DNA of 32,877 nucleotides from an uncultured Oscillospiraceae bacterium (GTDB lineage Bacteria > Bacillota > Clostridia > Oscillospirales > Ruminococcaceae), in the NCBI GenBank assembly GCA_934481445.1, contig CAKSPC010000031.1, positions 1 through 32,877 on the forward strand. Direction: 5' to 3'. Positions 5,362 through 14,417 of this stretch are shown piece after piece. Below the pieces are notes generated by a model. That model saw only the letters and a program-made list of their open reading frames with translations. It was not told the DNA's origin and did not search any database. The translations under genes and the position numbers were made by a program. Position 1 is the first letter of the stretch. Each line of letters opens with the position of its first letter.

Positions 5362-8300
5362 TTACTCTACCTTTATTCCGCCGGTTGTGTCGGATGTATC
5401 GGTGCTGATGTCGTCCGTTTCATCGGTTTCGCTTGTTTCGTCGTATGGCTCCGAGGTTTCCTGCGAAGATTCAGGCTCGGAGGTTTCGGATGTGTCCGCG
5501 GGTTCGCTTGTATCCGAGGTGTCGGAAACATCGGGCTGGGGGTCGGATGTATCGGAGGATGTTGTCGGCGGCGTTACGGGAACATCGGGAACGTCCGCAG
5601 TATCGCTGCCGCTTCCGCTGTATGTAAGGCCGCTGCGTGCAAAGTATGCGTAAACTCCGTTGGCAATTGCCGCCGCCATTCCCTTCTGATATGTTTCGTT
5701 CGCCATCACCATGCATTCGCGCTCGTTCGAGATAAATCCCATTTCAACAAGCACCGACGGGAAATCCTGCTGGAGCGTTACCCAGTAATAGCTGTATTTT
5801 GCGCCGCGGCTGCTGCTCGTGCCGTCCGCATAGACAGAGTTATCATAATAGGATGAGAGCTGCGCGTTTATCGCGCTTGCCAGCGGCTGCGAGAACGGCG
5901 TGAAATAATATACCTCTACACCGTGCGCCGCCGTATTCGTCGCACTGTTGCAGTGCAGGGAGATGTACATATCCGCACCGTAGCTGCGGGCAACCGTCGG
6001 TCGGGTGGTGGTGAGGATAAACTCGCTTTCGGTCTTTAATCTTATGACCGTTGCGCCCATTTCTGCGAGCTTGGTTTCAAGCTGCTTTGCGACCGCAAGG
6101 TTAACTACCTGCTCGGTAACGTTGCCGATGGCGCCGGGGTCAAGCTTGCCGACCACCTTGCCGTAGCCATGACCAGGGTCGATAACAATGACCTTGCCCG
6201 AAAGGGTCGCGGTGGGGACATCGAACGTCAGCATAAGGTCGCCGTTTTCGTCGTAGTATGCGCCGCAGCCGCTGTATATTCCCGCCTGCCGCAGCGTGAG
6301 CGCCAGCCTGAACTTAGGCACGCCGCCCTCGTCCACGGTTTCCCACTTGCCTCCGCTGAAAAGCGAGCAGTATTCGAAACTCGGCAGACCCGTTACGCTG
6401 GTGATATTGTCAAACGTAATGTACACCGTGGACGCATTGTAATCCGCCACGCCATATGGACCGTCGTTTGCCTCGAAGAACGAAACGGGCGTTGTGACAT
6501 TGAAGCTTGAGCGGTAATCAAGATGCAGCTTTATAAAGCTCTTGCCGCCGCTGTTTCCTATGGATTTAACGGAAAGCGCGTTGTAACCAAGCCCCGTATC
6601 GCTGAATGTGGTGACATCCTCCGCCGCGAAGCGCTTGCCCGACGTGGTGGTTATGTATCCTCCCGAGGACGAGCGGTAGTAATCCAGCGTGCCTGCGGGC
6701 ATCTGCGAAAACAGCGGGGACGGAATGCCGCCTGTCGTCTTGCCGTCGTATACATTGGTGTAATTGCTGAGCACCTTTACATATGTTACGGATTCGCTGC
6801 TCGATACTATCGGAGCCATGCTGCCGACGACCTCCCCCGAGCCAACGCTGTGCTGGTTGTCGGAGATGTCGACCTCGATCTCCTTGGGAGGTTCGGGCTC
6901 CGCCTCGATGGTAACGCTGCCGCCGGTCATGTACTCCTCGGAGCCGCTGTACGAAGCGTAGAACGAAATGCTGCCGAGGTTCTGCTCCTCTCCGATTATG
7001 CCCTTGCCGACGGTGTAATATCCGACGAACTTGGCATACGAGCTGTTCGCGTCGAGCTCCTCGCCGCTGCCCTCGCGCTCCTTGAGGGTTATCGTCTTTC
7101 CGCCGATGGTGGCGGTGACCTTTGCGCCGCTGTATGCAACGGCAACAAGGGATATCTTCGTGCCGCCCTCAACACGGATGTCCTTGTCGGATTCGATGGA
7201 TTTCAGCACATCCACGCGGCGTTCGATGGAATATTTATACTGTCTGCCCTTGTGCTCTATCGTGAAGCTGTTGTGGCCGACTTTCAGATCCTTTACGAAA
7301 TAGAAGTTGCCCGCTTCGTTCAGTTTTATCTTGCTTCCGTCGAAGAAAACATCGAAATTCTCATCGAAAGTACCCATGAACTTAACGCTGCTGTCGTATG
7401 TAACAAAGCTCAGCGACGACGGGGAAATCATCGTGAGATCCTCGAATATCGTTTCTGTGTTTATCTGCTCATCGAAGAACTTTTTCAGCGTGTCCGTTGT
7501 TCCGAGCGGGTTTGCGCGCAGCGAAGCGAGCGACGAAAACGCGCTGCCGCCTATCGACGGGATATCCTCCAGCACGGAAAGCTGCCGCAGGAGCTGATCC
7601 TCATACCAGCCGGTGTACTTTCCTATTTTTTCGTTCAGGTGCATGATATAGGTCTTTGCACCCGTGCTTTCGGTGAGGTCGTTCCACCATGAAGCGACGT
7701 TTTCAAAGTTCAGCGCCTGATCGCTTGTGGAGCCGTATGCCTTTACCACGACGAAATCGGCATAGCCCTTTTCAACATACTTCTTTGTATCGCAGAAGCC
7801 GTCGATAAGCGCCTGCGTGCTGTCCGCCGTAACGGAACCGTCCTCGCGGGTGGTGTAATTCGCCCACATATCCGATATCAGCAGGCCGACCGCCGTGGTG
7901 CTGCTTGTGCCGCGGACCGCCTCGGCGGCTGTTCTTATCATGTACTCGTTGGTTTCGTACAGCCAGTTGGTGTAGCCTATTCCCGAGCCGCTGCGGAGGT
8001 ATTCGGCGTACATTTCCGGGGTGTCGGAGGTGTAGTAATTTGTAAGGAGCACACCCTCGCAGGCGTACTTCATCGCGAACCTGTGTATCGCCGCGGAAAA
8101 GCCCTCTTTCAGCCCGCCGCCGTTTTCGGATACATCCGCCGCAAGCTTTCCGATATCAAGCTCCGCATAGGCATACAGCCCCGCGTCGTGCGCAGCGTCA
8201 ATAACAGCGCCGAAAACGCCGCCGTCCGCAGTGTTTATTTCAAGGTCAAAGCAGGGTTCATCCTCCGCATAGGTGCCGACTATAACGGCATTCATGCCGT

Positions 8301-8553
8301 AGCCCTTTATCTCCCCGAAAAGCGCGGAAAGGTCGGTGCTGCCGTCCGCCGCGAAGTCCTCCCCCGCCGCAAGCTGAACAGCGCGCATCCCGCTCCGGAG
8401 CGTGATATTGCTCCCGATGGTGATGGGCGTATCCGTAACTATATCATCCGAGGGCGACGAAAAATCCTCCTCGGACGGCTGCGCGTATACTCCCGACGAC
8501 ATGATCGCCGCGGACAGCATTATCGCCGCAATGCGTTGAAACATCTTTTTCAT
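5362..8553 (-). CDS. Large secreted GHL10-like barrel / N-acetylmuramoyl-L-alanine amidase fusion
   Basis: This 1,063-residue exported protein begins with a signal peptide ending at VYA. A barrel-like region (about 50-380) follows, resembling GHL10 glycoside-hydrolase-like proteins but lacking the acidic pair of the GVHIDDY motif (here GVLLTNY). Beta-rich segments fill about 380-780. A complete amidase_3 domain spans about 785-975, with ligands in DPGHG, the Glu of NVTEQVVN and SLHCNS, and the catalytic Glu of VEMGFIS. The last 88 residues are an acidic Ser/Thr/Asp/Glu/Pro tail. It probably cleaves peptidoglycan stem peptides. The ATG at 8553 is preferred over TTG at 8559 because GGGGA is then 7 nt away. 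Its ribosome site overlaps the upstream gene's stop region. Confidence 0.88.
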   Translation of the reverse strand: MKKMFQRIAAIMLSAAIMSSGVYAQPSEEDFSSPSDDIVTDTPITIGSNITLRSGMRAVQLAAGEDFAADGSTDLSALFGEIKGYGMNAVIVGTYAEDEPCFDLEINTADGGVFGAVIDAAHDAGLYAYAELDIGKLAADVSENGGGLKEGFSAAIHRFAMKYACEGVLLTNYYTSDTPEMYAEYLRSGSGIGYTNWLYETNEYMIRTAAEAVRGTSSTTAVGLLISDMWANYTTREDGSVTADSTQALIDGFCDTKKYVEKGYADFVVVKAYGSTSDQALNFENVASWWNDLTESTGAKTYIMHLNEKIGKYTGWYEDQLLRQLSVLEDIPSIGGSAFSSLASLRANPLGTTDTLKKFFDEQINTETIFEDLTMISPSSLSFVTYDSSVKFMGTFDENFDVFFDGSKIKLNEAGNFYFVKDLKVGHNSFTIEHKGRQYKYSIERRVDVLKSIESDKDIRVEGGTKISLVAVAYSGAKVTATIGGKTITLKEREGSGEELDANSSYAKFVGYYTVGKGIIGEEQNLGSISFYASYSGSEEYMTGGSVTIEAEPEPPKEIEVDISDNQHSVGSGEVVGSMAPIVSSSESVTYVKVLSNYTNVYDGKTTGGIPSPLFSQMPAGTLDYYRSSSGGYITTTSGKRFAAEDVTTFSDTGLGYNALSVKSIGNSGGKSFIKLHLDYRSSFNVTTPVSFFEANDGPYGVADYNASTVYITFDNITSVTGLPSFEYCSLFSGGKWETVDEGGVPKFRLALTLRQAGIYSGCGAYYDENGDLMLTFDVPTATLSGKVIVIDPGHGYGKVVGKLDPGAIGNVTEQVVNLAVAKQLETKLAEMGATVIRLKTESEFILTTTRPTVARSYGADMYISLHCNSATNTAAHGVEVYYFTPFSQPLASAINAQLSSYYDNSVYADGTSSSRGAKYSYYWVTLQQDFPSVLVEMGFISNERECMVMANETYQKGMAAAIANGVYAYFARSGLTYSGSGSDTADVPDVPVTPPTTSSDTSDPQPDVSDTSDTSEPADTSETSEPESSQETSEPYDETSETDETDDISTDTSDTTGGIKVE

Positions 8554-8566
8554 ATTCAATTCCCCG

Positions 8567-10162
8567 TCAATTATTCATCGCCGCTTTGAGGGCGGCTACC
8601 TCGCTGTCGACCTGACTTTTCACCGAGCTGTCGGGGGCGAAAATACTCCGATAGCTGTAAAGGCAAATTCCGCCGTAGGAGCGCTGCGCCAGCGCCTCGG
8701 TGTACTGCCGCGACAGTATATTCTTATCTGTTATCCATTCTGTTTTCCCCGCGCCCGCCCATGTATCCTCAAGGCCTATTTTCGACACGGACAAGCCTAT
8801 TATCAGCGGGATACCGCCGCTCTGCGCGAGGGCGTCCCATTCCGCCGCGCACCTGCTGTACGGCTGCGCGGAATTGTTGAAGCCATAATATATCTGCGGC
8901 ATGATGTAGTCGGTAAATCCGCTCTGCGAGCACCATTTCTTTACATCGGCGTACATCTGGCTGTAGTTGTTTTCTATGCTTCCCTGGCAGCTCACGCCGA
9001 AAAGCGCCGTGGGATTTGCGGACTTCACCGCGCGATAAATCCCGCTGACCAGTTTGTCGCAGTTTGCAAGCCGGAATGACGAAAGCGTTCCGTATCCGCT
9101 GACGGAATACGCGCTGCTGTCAAAATATGCGTCCGTGGTGGGGTAGAAATAATCGTCGATGTGAACTCCGTCGACATCGTAATTTGCGGCTATCTCTGCG
9201 GCTCCCGCCGAAATAAGCTCGACAACATCGTCGTATGCGGGGTTGAGGTAATAATAGCTGCCAACCTTAACAACGTACTTCCCTGCCGTGGCGGAGCTGT
9301 CCGCCCATTTTCCGACGGCGTATCCGCTCTCCCCCGAAATATCGCCGACGGCGCAGGCACGCAGCGGATTTATCCACGCCTGAAAAGAAAGCCCGCGTGA
9401 ATGCGCCTCTGATATCATTATTTTAAGCGGGTCGAACGACGGCGCTTTTCCGAATGTCCCCGTGACATACTTTGACCACGGATAAAGACTGCTTTTATAA
9501 TACGCGTCGCCGTGGGAACGGACGTGTACATACACCGTGTTTATCCCGAGGGATACGCAGTTGTCGTATGCCGAGGATATCGCTTTTCTGAACTGCTCCT
9601 CGTTTTTACCTGTGAGCATATCCGCAAGTTCTATGTAGGATATCCACACGCCCTTTACATCCGCGTGGTTGAGCGCGGAATAGCTGCTGCTCCCGGTATC
9701 GGGGATAACAACAGGCTCGGGGGCTGTTGTCTGCTCCGTCGTGCGGGATGTTTCGGCTGTTGCTGCCGCAGTGGTGGATTTGTTCTGTGTTGACGCGGAG
9801 GCGCTCGATGATGCAGAGGACGCCGCGGACGACGTTACCACGGGCTTGCTCTCGTTATTTACGGGAGCGGACACAATATCTTCGTGAATGCTGTCTGAAG
9901 TATCATCAGAGCGGTCCGTTTCCGCCTGCGATGGCTCGGCTTCCTCGGGAATTGCTTCCGTTATGCCGGATACCGCCGCAGATGAACTTGACGAAACGCT
10001 CGGCACGGGCGTAGCATCCCCGGATGATGTGCCGGCGGTGATCTTTACGGATGACTGCCCGCCGACATCAACTATGTTGAGCGAAGGCGCGTTTTCCGAA
10101 GCGCATCCGCACGCCCCGCACAGCAATGCACCGCACAGCAGCGCCGCCAGAATTTTTTTCAT
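8567..10162 (-). CDS. GHL10 family glycoside-hydrolase-like lipoprotein
   Basis: This 531-residue surface protein has a lipoprotein-like signal (LLCGACGC; candidate cysteines 15, 18 and 20). A long Ser/Thr/Ala linker runs to about residue 163, and a GHL10 (PF02638) TIM-barrel region covers about 166-500. Family hallmarks are GVWISYIEL, NTVYVHVRSHGDAYYKSSLYPWS, the acidic GVHIDDYFYP motif and IMPQIYYGF. Members are thought to act on cell-wall or surface polysaccharide; the substrate is unproven. The upstream promoter is strong. The large amidase gene starts 13 bp after its stop codon, so the two envelope proteins are co-transcribed. Confidence 0.9.
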   Translation of the reverse strand: MKKILAALLCGALLCGACGCASENAPSLNIVDVGGQSSVKITAGTSSGDATPVPSVSSSSSAAVSGITEAIPEEAEPSQAETDRSDDTSDSIHEDIVSAPVNNESKPVVTSSAASSASSSASASTQNKSTTAAATAETSRTTEQTTAPEPVVIPDTGSSSYSALNHADVKGVWISYIELADMLTGKNEEQFRKAISSAYDNCVSLGINTVYVHVRSHGDAYYKSSLYPWSKYVTGTFGKAPSFDPLKIMISEAHSRGLSFQAWINPLRACAVGDISGESGYAVGKWADSSATAGKYVVKVGSYYYLNPAYDDVVELISAGAAEIAANYDVDGVHIDDYFYPTTDAYFDSSAYSVSGYGTLSSFRLANCDKLVSGIYRAVKSANPTALFGVSCQGSIENNYSQMYADVKKWCSQSGFTDYIMPQIYYGFNNSAQPYSRCAAEWDALAQSGGIPLIIGLSVSKIGLEDTWAGAGKTEWITDKNILSRQYTEALAQRSYGGICLYSYRSIFAPDSSVKSQVDSEVAALKAAMNN

Positions 10163-10209
10163 GATATTTTCCCCAAAATCTGTTTATGTATATGTATATA
10201 ATTAATTGT

Positions 10210-10238
10210 ATTATATCAGACTTTTTGGATAAAGTCAA
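10210..10238 (-). promoter_or_regulatory. Sigma-A promoter of the GHL10-amidase operon
   Basis: On the minus strand TTGACT (10233-10238), a 17-nt spacer and TATAAT (10210-10215). The leader of about 40 nt is AT-rich with TATATACATATACAT. Confidence 0.87.
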
Positions 10239-10283
10239 GCAGCAGCGGAAATTATCCGCATTATTCATCACGGATACTGACGC

Positions 10284-10317
10284 AAAAAATGGCAGCCGCA
10301 TTTCTGCGGCTGCCATT
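10284..10317 (-). terminator. Rubrerythrin terminator
   Basis: A 12-bp stem, ATGGCAGCCGCA with TGCGGCTGCCAT around a 4-nt loop (10289-10316), is followed on the minus strand by six T (10284-10289). Confidence 0.85.
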
Positions 10318-10347
10318 GTGAAGCCTTTATTCAAGCGGTTTCGTGGA

Positions 10348-10893
10348 TCACTTGAAATATCTGTTCAGCAGACCCTCGAAAGCCTTTCCGTGTCTTGCCT
10401 CGTCCTTTGCCATCTCGTGAACTGTGTCGTGGATAGCGTCGAGGTTGAGCGCCTTTGCTCTCTTTGCGAGATCAAGCTTGCCTGCTGTTGCGCCGTGCTC
10501 GGCAGCGACTCTCTTTGTAAGGTTTTCCTTTGTGGAGGCAGAAACCACCTCGCCGAGCAGCTCGGCGAATTTCGCAGCGTGCTCTGCCTCTTCCCATGCA
10601 GCCTTCTCGTAGTAAAGGCCGACCTCGGGATAGCCCTCTCTGTGGGCAGCGCGTGCCATCGCAAGGTACATACCTACTTCTGTGCACTCGCCTGTGAAAT
10701 TAGCGCGCAGGTCGTTGATGATATCCTCGGGCAGACCCTCGCAGATACCGATTCTGTGCTCGTCAGCAAATACGAGCTTCTCGCTCTCTTCGATTACCTT
10801 GAACTTGCTGCCGGGAACGCCGCACTGGGGACATTTTTCGGGAGCAGACTCGCCGATGTAAACATAACCGCATACAGGACATACATACTTCAT
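10348..10893 (-). CDS. Reverse rubrerythrin
   Basis: This 181-residue peroxide and oxygen-reducing enzyme has the rubredoxin domain at the N-terminus (CPVCGYVY and CPQCG, residues 5-24) and the four-helix di-iron domain after it, with [18 protein letters not shown] and the final [14 protein letters not shown] iron motifs. The domain order is reversed from classical rubrerythrin, as in the oxygen-stress revRbr proteins of Clostridium. It protects anaerobes by reducing H2O2 and O2 with electrons from NADH via rubredoxin partners. A GGAGG ribosome site precedes the ATG. The promoter region carries Fur/PerR-like sites. Confidence 0.95.
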   Translation of the reverse strand: MKYVCPVCGYVYIGESAPEKCPQCGVPGSKFKVIEESEKLVFADEHRIGICEGLPEDIINDLRANFTGECTEVGMYLAMARAAHREGYPEVGLYYEKAAWEEAEHAAKFAELLGEVVSASTKENLTKRVAAEHGATAGKLDLAKRAKALNLDAIHDTVHEMAKDEARHGKAFEGLLNRYFK

Positions 10894-10933
10894 AATTTGT
10901 TTCCTCCGTAATATTGATTGATTTCAGATAAAT

Positions 10934-10969
10934 CAGTAACGATTATCATTTCTGATAGCATTATTATAA
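10934..10969 (-). promoter_or_regulatory. Candidate Fur/PerR operators at the rubrerythrin promoter
   Basis: Two 7-1-7 style boxes are visible on the minus strand. One (10955-10969) overlaps the -10 and matches TTATAATNATTATAA at 11 of 14 positions. The other (10934-10948) matches TGATAATNATTATCA at about 10 of 14. Part of the first match is forced by the -10 itself. PerR control of reverse rubrerythrin is known in Clostridium acetobutylicum; its application here is inferred. Confidence 0.4.
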
Positions 10970-10991
10970 CATACACTTTAGTTTTTGTCAA
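10963..10991 (-). promoter_or_regulatory. Sigma-A promoter of rubrerythrin
   Basis: On the minus strand TTGACA (10986-10991), a 17-nt spacer and TATAAT (10963-10968), both full consensus. The divergent gap 10894-11221 holds this promoter and the one for the diguanylate cyclase; the middle is AT-rich with nothing else recognised. Confidence 0.9.
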
Positions 10992-11134
10992 GAGTTTTTT
11001 CAAAATAAAAAAAATAATTTTTCTTTCTGCACCGAAAAAAGCAAAATGCCATGTAATTAAACGCTTCGCACGGTCTAGGTCTCCTTCTTCAGCGAAATAT
11101 TTCCGATAATATTCGTTAAAAAAACGTTTACATC

Positions 11135-11163
11135 TTGATTTTTTCTGTAAATAGTGATATAAT
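11135..11163 (+). promoter_or_regulatory. Sigma-A promoter of the diguanylate cyclase gene
   Basis: TTGATT (11135-11140), a 17-nt spacer and TATAAT (11158-11163). A GTTAAAAAAAC dyad sits just upstream (11114-11127 area). Confidence 0.8.
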
Positions 11164-11221
11164 GTCATTACTGATATTTTATTATAAAAATTAGACAAAT
11201 TTTTAAATCGGAGAAATCGTT

Positions 11222-12337
11222 ATGAAAAATGACAAACTTTCAGGCTTTGACATTCTCGATATAAATATCAAAAAATCATTCAAGTACCAGGTTGCCGCTT
11301 TCTCCGGCGCTTTCATGCATCTCACTTTTCTTATTATATTTACAGCGATAAAGCTCTATACAATGGTAGTTTTTAACGTTTTCAGCGTGGTGCTGTATAC
11401 GGTGCTCGGTCTGTTCTGCGAGAAGGCTCACTTTGAAAACCATGCTTTCGGATGGATAACCGCCATGTATTCCGAGGTGAGCGTCCACTCGATACTCTGC
11501 ACGTTCTTCCTCGGCGGGAACACCTGCTTTTTTCTGTATTCCATGATGAGCATTCCCGTCGTTATATACTACCTGTTCCTGACCTGCTCCAACAAGGTTT
11601 TTAAGCGCGGCACCATCGTCTTTTCACTCATCACGCTTTCGATGCTCACCGCCGCGCTGCTGTTCCAGCATTATAACGAGCCGCTGTATGTCACGTTTGT
11701 CCGCCCGCTTACCGGCGATGAGGTGGATTTCATGCGCGCGGTCAATATCATATTTAATATGCTTCTCCTGTTCGGGTTCAGCATTCTGTTCGTGCTTGAG
11801 ATACACTCGCTCATCAAGCAGCTCAACGAAACCAACGAACAGCTTCATTTCACCGCGACCCACGACGCGCTTACAGGGCTTTACAACCGCCACTGCCTGC
11901 ACAGCACCCTGCGCGATGTTGCCGAAAGCACCGAGCCGTTCTGCATCGTTATGGGGGATATCGACGATTTCAAGAAGATCAACGACACCTTCGGGCATGA
12001 CTGCGGCGACGTAGTGCTGCGTTCCGTTGCAGAAATAATCATGCGCAACATCGGCGAAAAGGACATCGCCTGCCGCTGGGGCGGAGAGGAAATGCTGATG
12101 ATACTGCATGGTACATACGACGAATGCTACCCCAAGATAAACAAGATCAAATCCGAAATTAATGCGCTCTGCCTTGACCACGAAAACAGGGCAGTAAAAG
12201 TGTCCATGACTTTCGGATTTGCAGCAAGCGCCGAAAATGCGGATATCCGCAGCGAGGGAATTGACGCAATGCTCTCCATGGTCGACAAGCGGCTGTACAA
12301 GGGCAAGGCAAGCGGAAAGAACATTATAGTTGCATAA
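11222..12337 (+). CDS. Membrane diguanylate cyclase (GGDEF domain)
   Basis: This 371-residue protein has about five or six transmembrane helices (residues 20-200) and a short coiled linker (IHSLIKQLNETNEQLHF). A GGDEF domain follows from about residue 215: HDALTGLYNR, MGDIDDFKKINDTFGHDCGD and the active loop RWGGEEML near residue 284. It should make cyclic di-GMP from two GTP at the inner membrane. The inhibitory RxxD site five residues before the active loop reads GEKD, so product inhibition is probably lost. A GGAGA ribosome site precedes the ATG. It is a single-gene unit with its own promoter and terminator. Confidence 0.92.
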   Translation: MKNDKLSGFDILDINIKKSFKYQVAAFSGAFMHLTFLIIFTAIKLYTMVVFNVFSVVLYTVLGLFCEKAHFENHAFGWITAMYSEVSVHSILCTFFLGGNTCFFLYSMMSIPVVIYYLFLTCSNKVFKRGTIVFSLITLSMLTAALLFQHYNEPLYVTFVRPLTGDEVDFMRAVNIIFNMLLLFGFSILFVLEIHSLIKQLNETNEQLHFTATHDALTGLYNRHCLHSTLRDVAESTEPFCIVMGDIDDFKKINDTFGHDCGDVVLRSVAEIIMRNIGEKDIACRWGGEEMLMILHGTYDECYPKINKIKSEINALCLDHENRAVKVSMTFGFAASAENADIRSEGIDAMLSMVDKRLYKGKASGKNIIVA

Positions 12338-12342
12338 ATATG

Positions 12343-12390
12343 CGGCGGGTCCATTTTTCAAATGGATCTGCCGTTTTCCGTTTTTTTCTC
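12343..12390 (+). terminator. Terminator of the diguanylate cyclase gene
   Basis: A 14-bp stem (12343-12356 with 12360-12373, two G.T pairs) with a TTC loop is followed by TTTT and then TTTTTTT at 12381-12387. Confidence 0.85.
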
Positions 12391-12419
12391 GGGATTTTTC
12401 ACAAAACCATCAAATTATA

Positions 12420-12448
12420 TTGACAACCATGTCGAAAAAGGGTATAAT
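12420..12448 (+). promoter_or_regulatory. Sigma-A promoter of the uracil salvage operon
   Basis: TTGACA (12420-12425), a 17-nt spacer and TATAAT (12443-12448). The leader to the start codon is only about 58 nt, with no room for a PyrR-type attenuator. Confidence 0.9.
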
Positions 12449-12512
12449 AATTAATTAGTGTAAAACGATTTGCACAGAACGCTTCGGCGAAAAAACGAAC
12501 AGGAGATTACTC

Positions 12513-13964
12513 ATGAAACTTATCTACGACATCGGCGACAAGCCGAAATTCAAGCAGACGCTCGTCTTTGCTTTCCAGCAGATGATAGCAATTATGGCGG
12601 CAACGCTGCTGGTACCCATGATCGTTTCCGCAAACGGACTTCCGTCCGACCCTGCCGCCGCACTTTTCGGCGCGGGCATAGGAACCATCGTCTACCTGCT
12701 CTGCACAAAAAGAAAGAGCCCCGTATTCCTCGGCAGCTCCTTTACATTCCTCGGCGCTTACGCCGCTTCCATCGCGCAGAACTACGGATACTGGGGTATG
12801 CTCATAGGTATCGCGTTCGCAGGACTTGTTTACGTTGTCATCGCGCTTGTTATTAAGGTCGTAGGCTCGGGATGGGTCAATAAGCTCATGCCTCCCGTTA
12901 TCATCGGGCCGATCGTTGCACTTATCGGTCTCAGCCTTTCCGGCACGGCAACAGACTGGCTCGCTACCAACGGCGGCGATTCCTATAACCTGATGACCAT
13001 TATCGTCGGAATCGTTACATTCCTCGCAATCGTTATTTCCTCCGTAAAGGGCAGCAAGACAATCAAGCTCATTCCCTTCATCATCGGCATCGGCGTGGGA
13101 TATGTGCTTGCACTGATCCTCACCCTTATCGGAAACGCCACAGGTATCGAAGCATTCCGGATACTCGACTTTACACCTTTTGTAAATGCCTTCGGCGATT
13201 TCAGCATCACAAGCATCGTAGATTACCCCAAGTTCTTCTTCCTCAAAGCGATAGAAACAAACGGTCAGTATCCGCTTGACGGCGCCGCTATCGGCAACAT
13301 CGCGCTTATCTACGTTCCCATCGCTGTGGTTGAGCTTGCACAGCACATTGCAGACCACAAGAACCTCGGCAACATCATCGAGCGTGATCTTATCACCGAT
13401 CCCGGTCTTGACAAGACCCTCATGGGCGACGGTCTCGGCTCCATCGCAGGCGGCTTCTTCGGCGGCTGCGCAAACACTACATACGGCGAGTCCATCGGCT
13501 GCGTAGCCATCACAGGAAACGCTTCCATCGTAACGATTTTCACCGCTTCCATCGGATGCATGGTGCTTTCGTTCTTCACTCCTTTCGTTGCGCTTATCAA
13601 TTCCATCCCCAAGTGCGTAATGGGCGGCGCGTGCATAGCGCTGTACGGCTTCATCGCAGTAAGCGGTCTTCAGATGCTCAAGCACGTTGACCTCAACAAC
13701 AGCAAGAACCTGTTTGTTGTAAGCTCTATCCTCGTTACGGGTATAGGCGGTCTGACCCTTGATTTCGGATACAACGAGATCACCGGCGGTCCTATCCTCT
13801 CTATCACCTCCCTTGCGGTTGCGCTCATCGTGGGAATAATTACAAACATAATCGTAAACAACGGAAAGCTCGGCACCGGCGAGGACGATTTCGAGGAAGC
13901 CCCCGTTGTTGTAGTGGATAAAGAGGGCGGAGATATCCGTCAGGACGAAACAAAGGATAAATAA
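12513..13964 (+). CDS. uraA: Uracil permease (NCS2 / UraA family)
   Basis: This 483-residue inner-membrane nucleobase:proton symporter has about 14 hydrophobic segments. Family signatures are FAFQQMIAIMAATLLVP near residue 20, VELAQHIADHKNL near 275 and GDGLGSIAGGFFGGCANTTYGESIG near 310, the last close to the NTTYGENIGV substrate motif of E. coli UraA. The C-terminus is a short charged tail. Linkage to upp supports uracil over xanthine as substrate. An AGGAGA ribosome site is present. The stop codon overlaps the next start by one base (TAATG). Confidence 0.92.
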   Translation: MKLIYDIGDKPKFKQTLVFAFQQMIAIMAATLLVPMIVSANGLPSDPAAALFGAGIGTIVYLLCTKRKSPVFLGSSFTFLGAYAASIAQNYGYWGMLIGIAFAGLVYVVIALVIKVVGSGWVNKLMPPVIIGPIVALIGLSLSGTATDWLATNGGDSYNLMTIIVGIVTFLAIVISSVKGSKTIKLIPFIIGIGVGYVLALILTLIGNATGIEAFRILDFTPFVNAFGDFSITSIVDYPKFFFLKAIETNGQYPLDGAAIGNIALIYVPIAVVELAQHIADHKNLGNIIERDLITDPGLDKTLMGDGLGSIAGGFFGGCANTTYGESIGCVAITGNASIVTIFTASIGCMVLSFFTPFVALINSIPKCVMGGACIALYGFIAVSGLQMLKHVDLNNSKNLFVVSSILVTGIGGLTLDFGYNEITGGPILSITSLAVALIVGIITNIIVNNGKLGTGEDDFEEAPVVVVDKEGGDIRQDETKDK

Positions 13965-14410
13965 TGGCAGTCATAGTTGTAAGCGCCTGCCTGCTCGGGT
14001 GTGATTGCCGCTACGACGGCAAGAACTGCAATAACGACGCGATCCGTGCCCTTGCGCGGGATAATGTCATTTTGGCAGTATGCCCCGAACAGATGGGCGG
14101 ACTTCCCACCCCGAGGGACCCCGCCGAGATACAGAGCGGCTGCGTTGTTTCCAGGGCGGGCAGAGATGTCACCGCGGAATATACCAGGGGCGCGCAGACC
14201 GCTTTGCAGCTTGCGCAGCTGAACAATGCGAAATACGCCGTGCTGAAAGCGAAAAGCCCCTCCTGCGGCAAGGGCCTTATATATGACGGCACTTTCTCGG
14301 GCGGAAAGGTCGCGGGAAACGGTGTTGCCGCCGAGCTTTTCATAAAGAACGGCATAGAGGTTTTCACGGAAGAAGAGCTGGATAAGCTCGCGGATATACT
14401 TAAAAAGTGA
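13964..14410 (+). CDS. DUF523 domain-containing protein
   Basis: This 148-residue cytoplasmic protein matches DUF523: N-terminal VSACLLGCDCRYDG, then CPEQMGGLPTPRDPAEI near residue 40 and KAKSPSCGKGLIYDGTF near residue 100. Four conserved cysteines suggest metal or iron-sulfur binding or redox chemistry; the function is unknown. It is translationally coupled to the uracil permease (one-base TAATG overlap) and lies 7 bp before upp, so it belongs to the uracil operon. Confidence 0.9.
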   Translation: MAVIVVSACLLGCDCRYDGKNCNNDAIRALARDNVILAVCPEQMGGLPTPRDPAEIQSGCVVSRAGRDVTAEYTRGAQTALQLAQLNNAKYAVLKAKSPSCGKGLIYDGTFSGGKVAGNGVAAELFIKNGIEVFTEEELDKLADILKK

Positions 14411-14417
14411 GGTTATT

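Noticed and set aside
6523..7692. A 389-codon plus-strand open frame
   Set aside because: It is antisense to the large amidase gene, which has a clear signal peptide and amidase motifs.
8554..8559. TTG start for the large amidase gene
   Set aside because: The ATG at 8553 has proper spacing from GGGGA; the TTG is only 2 nt from it.
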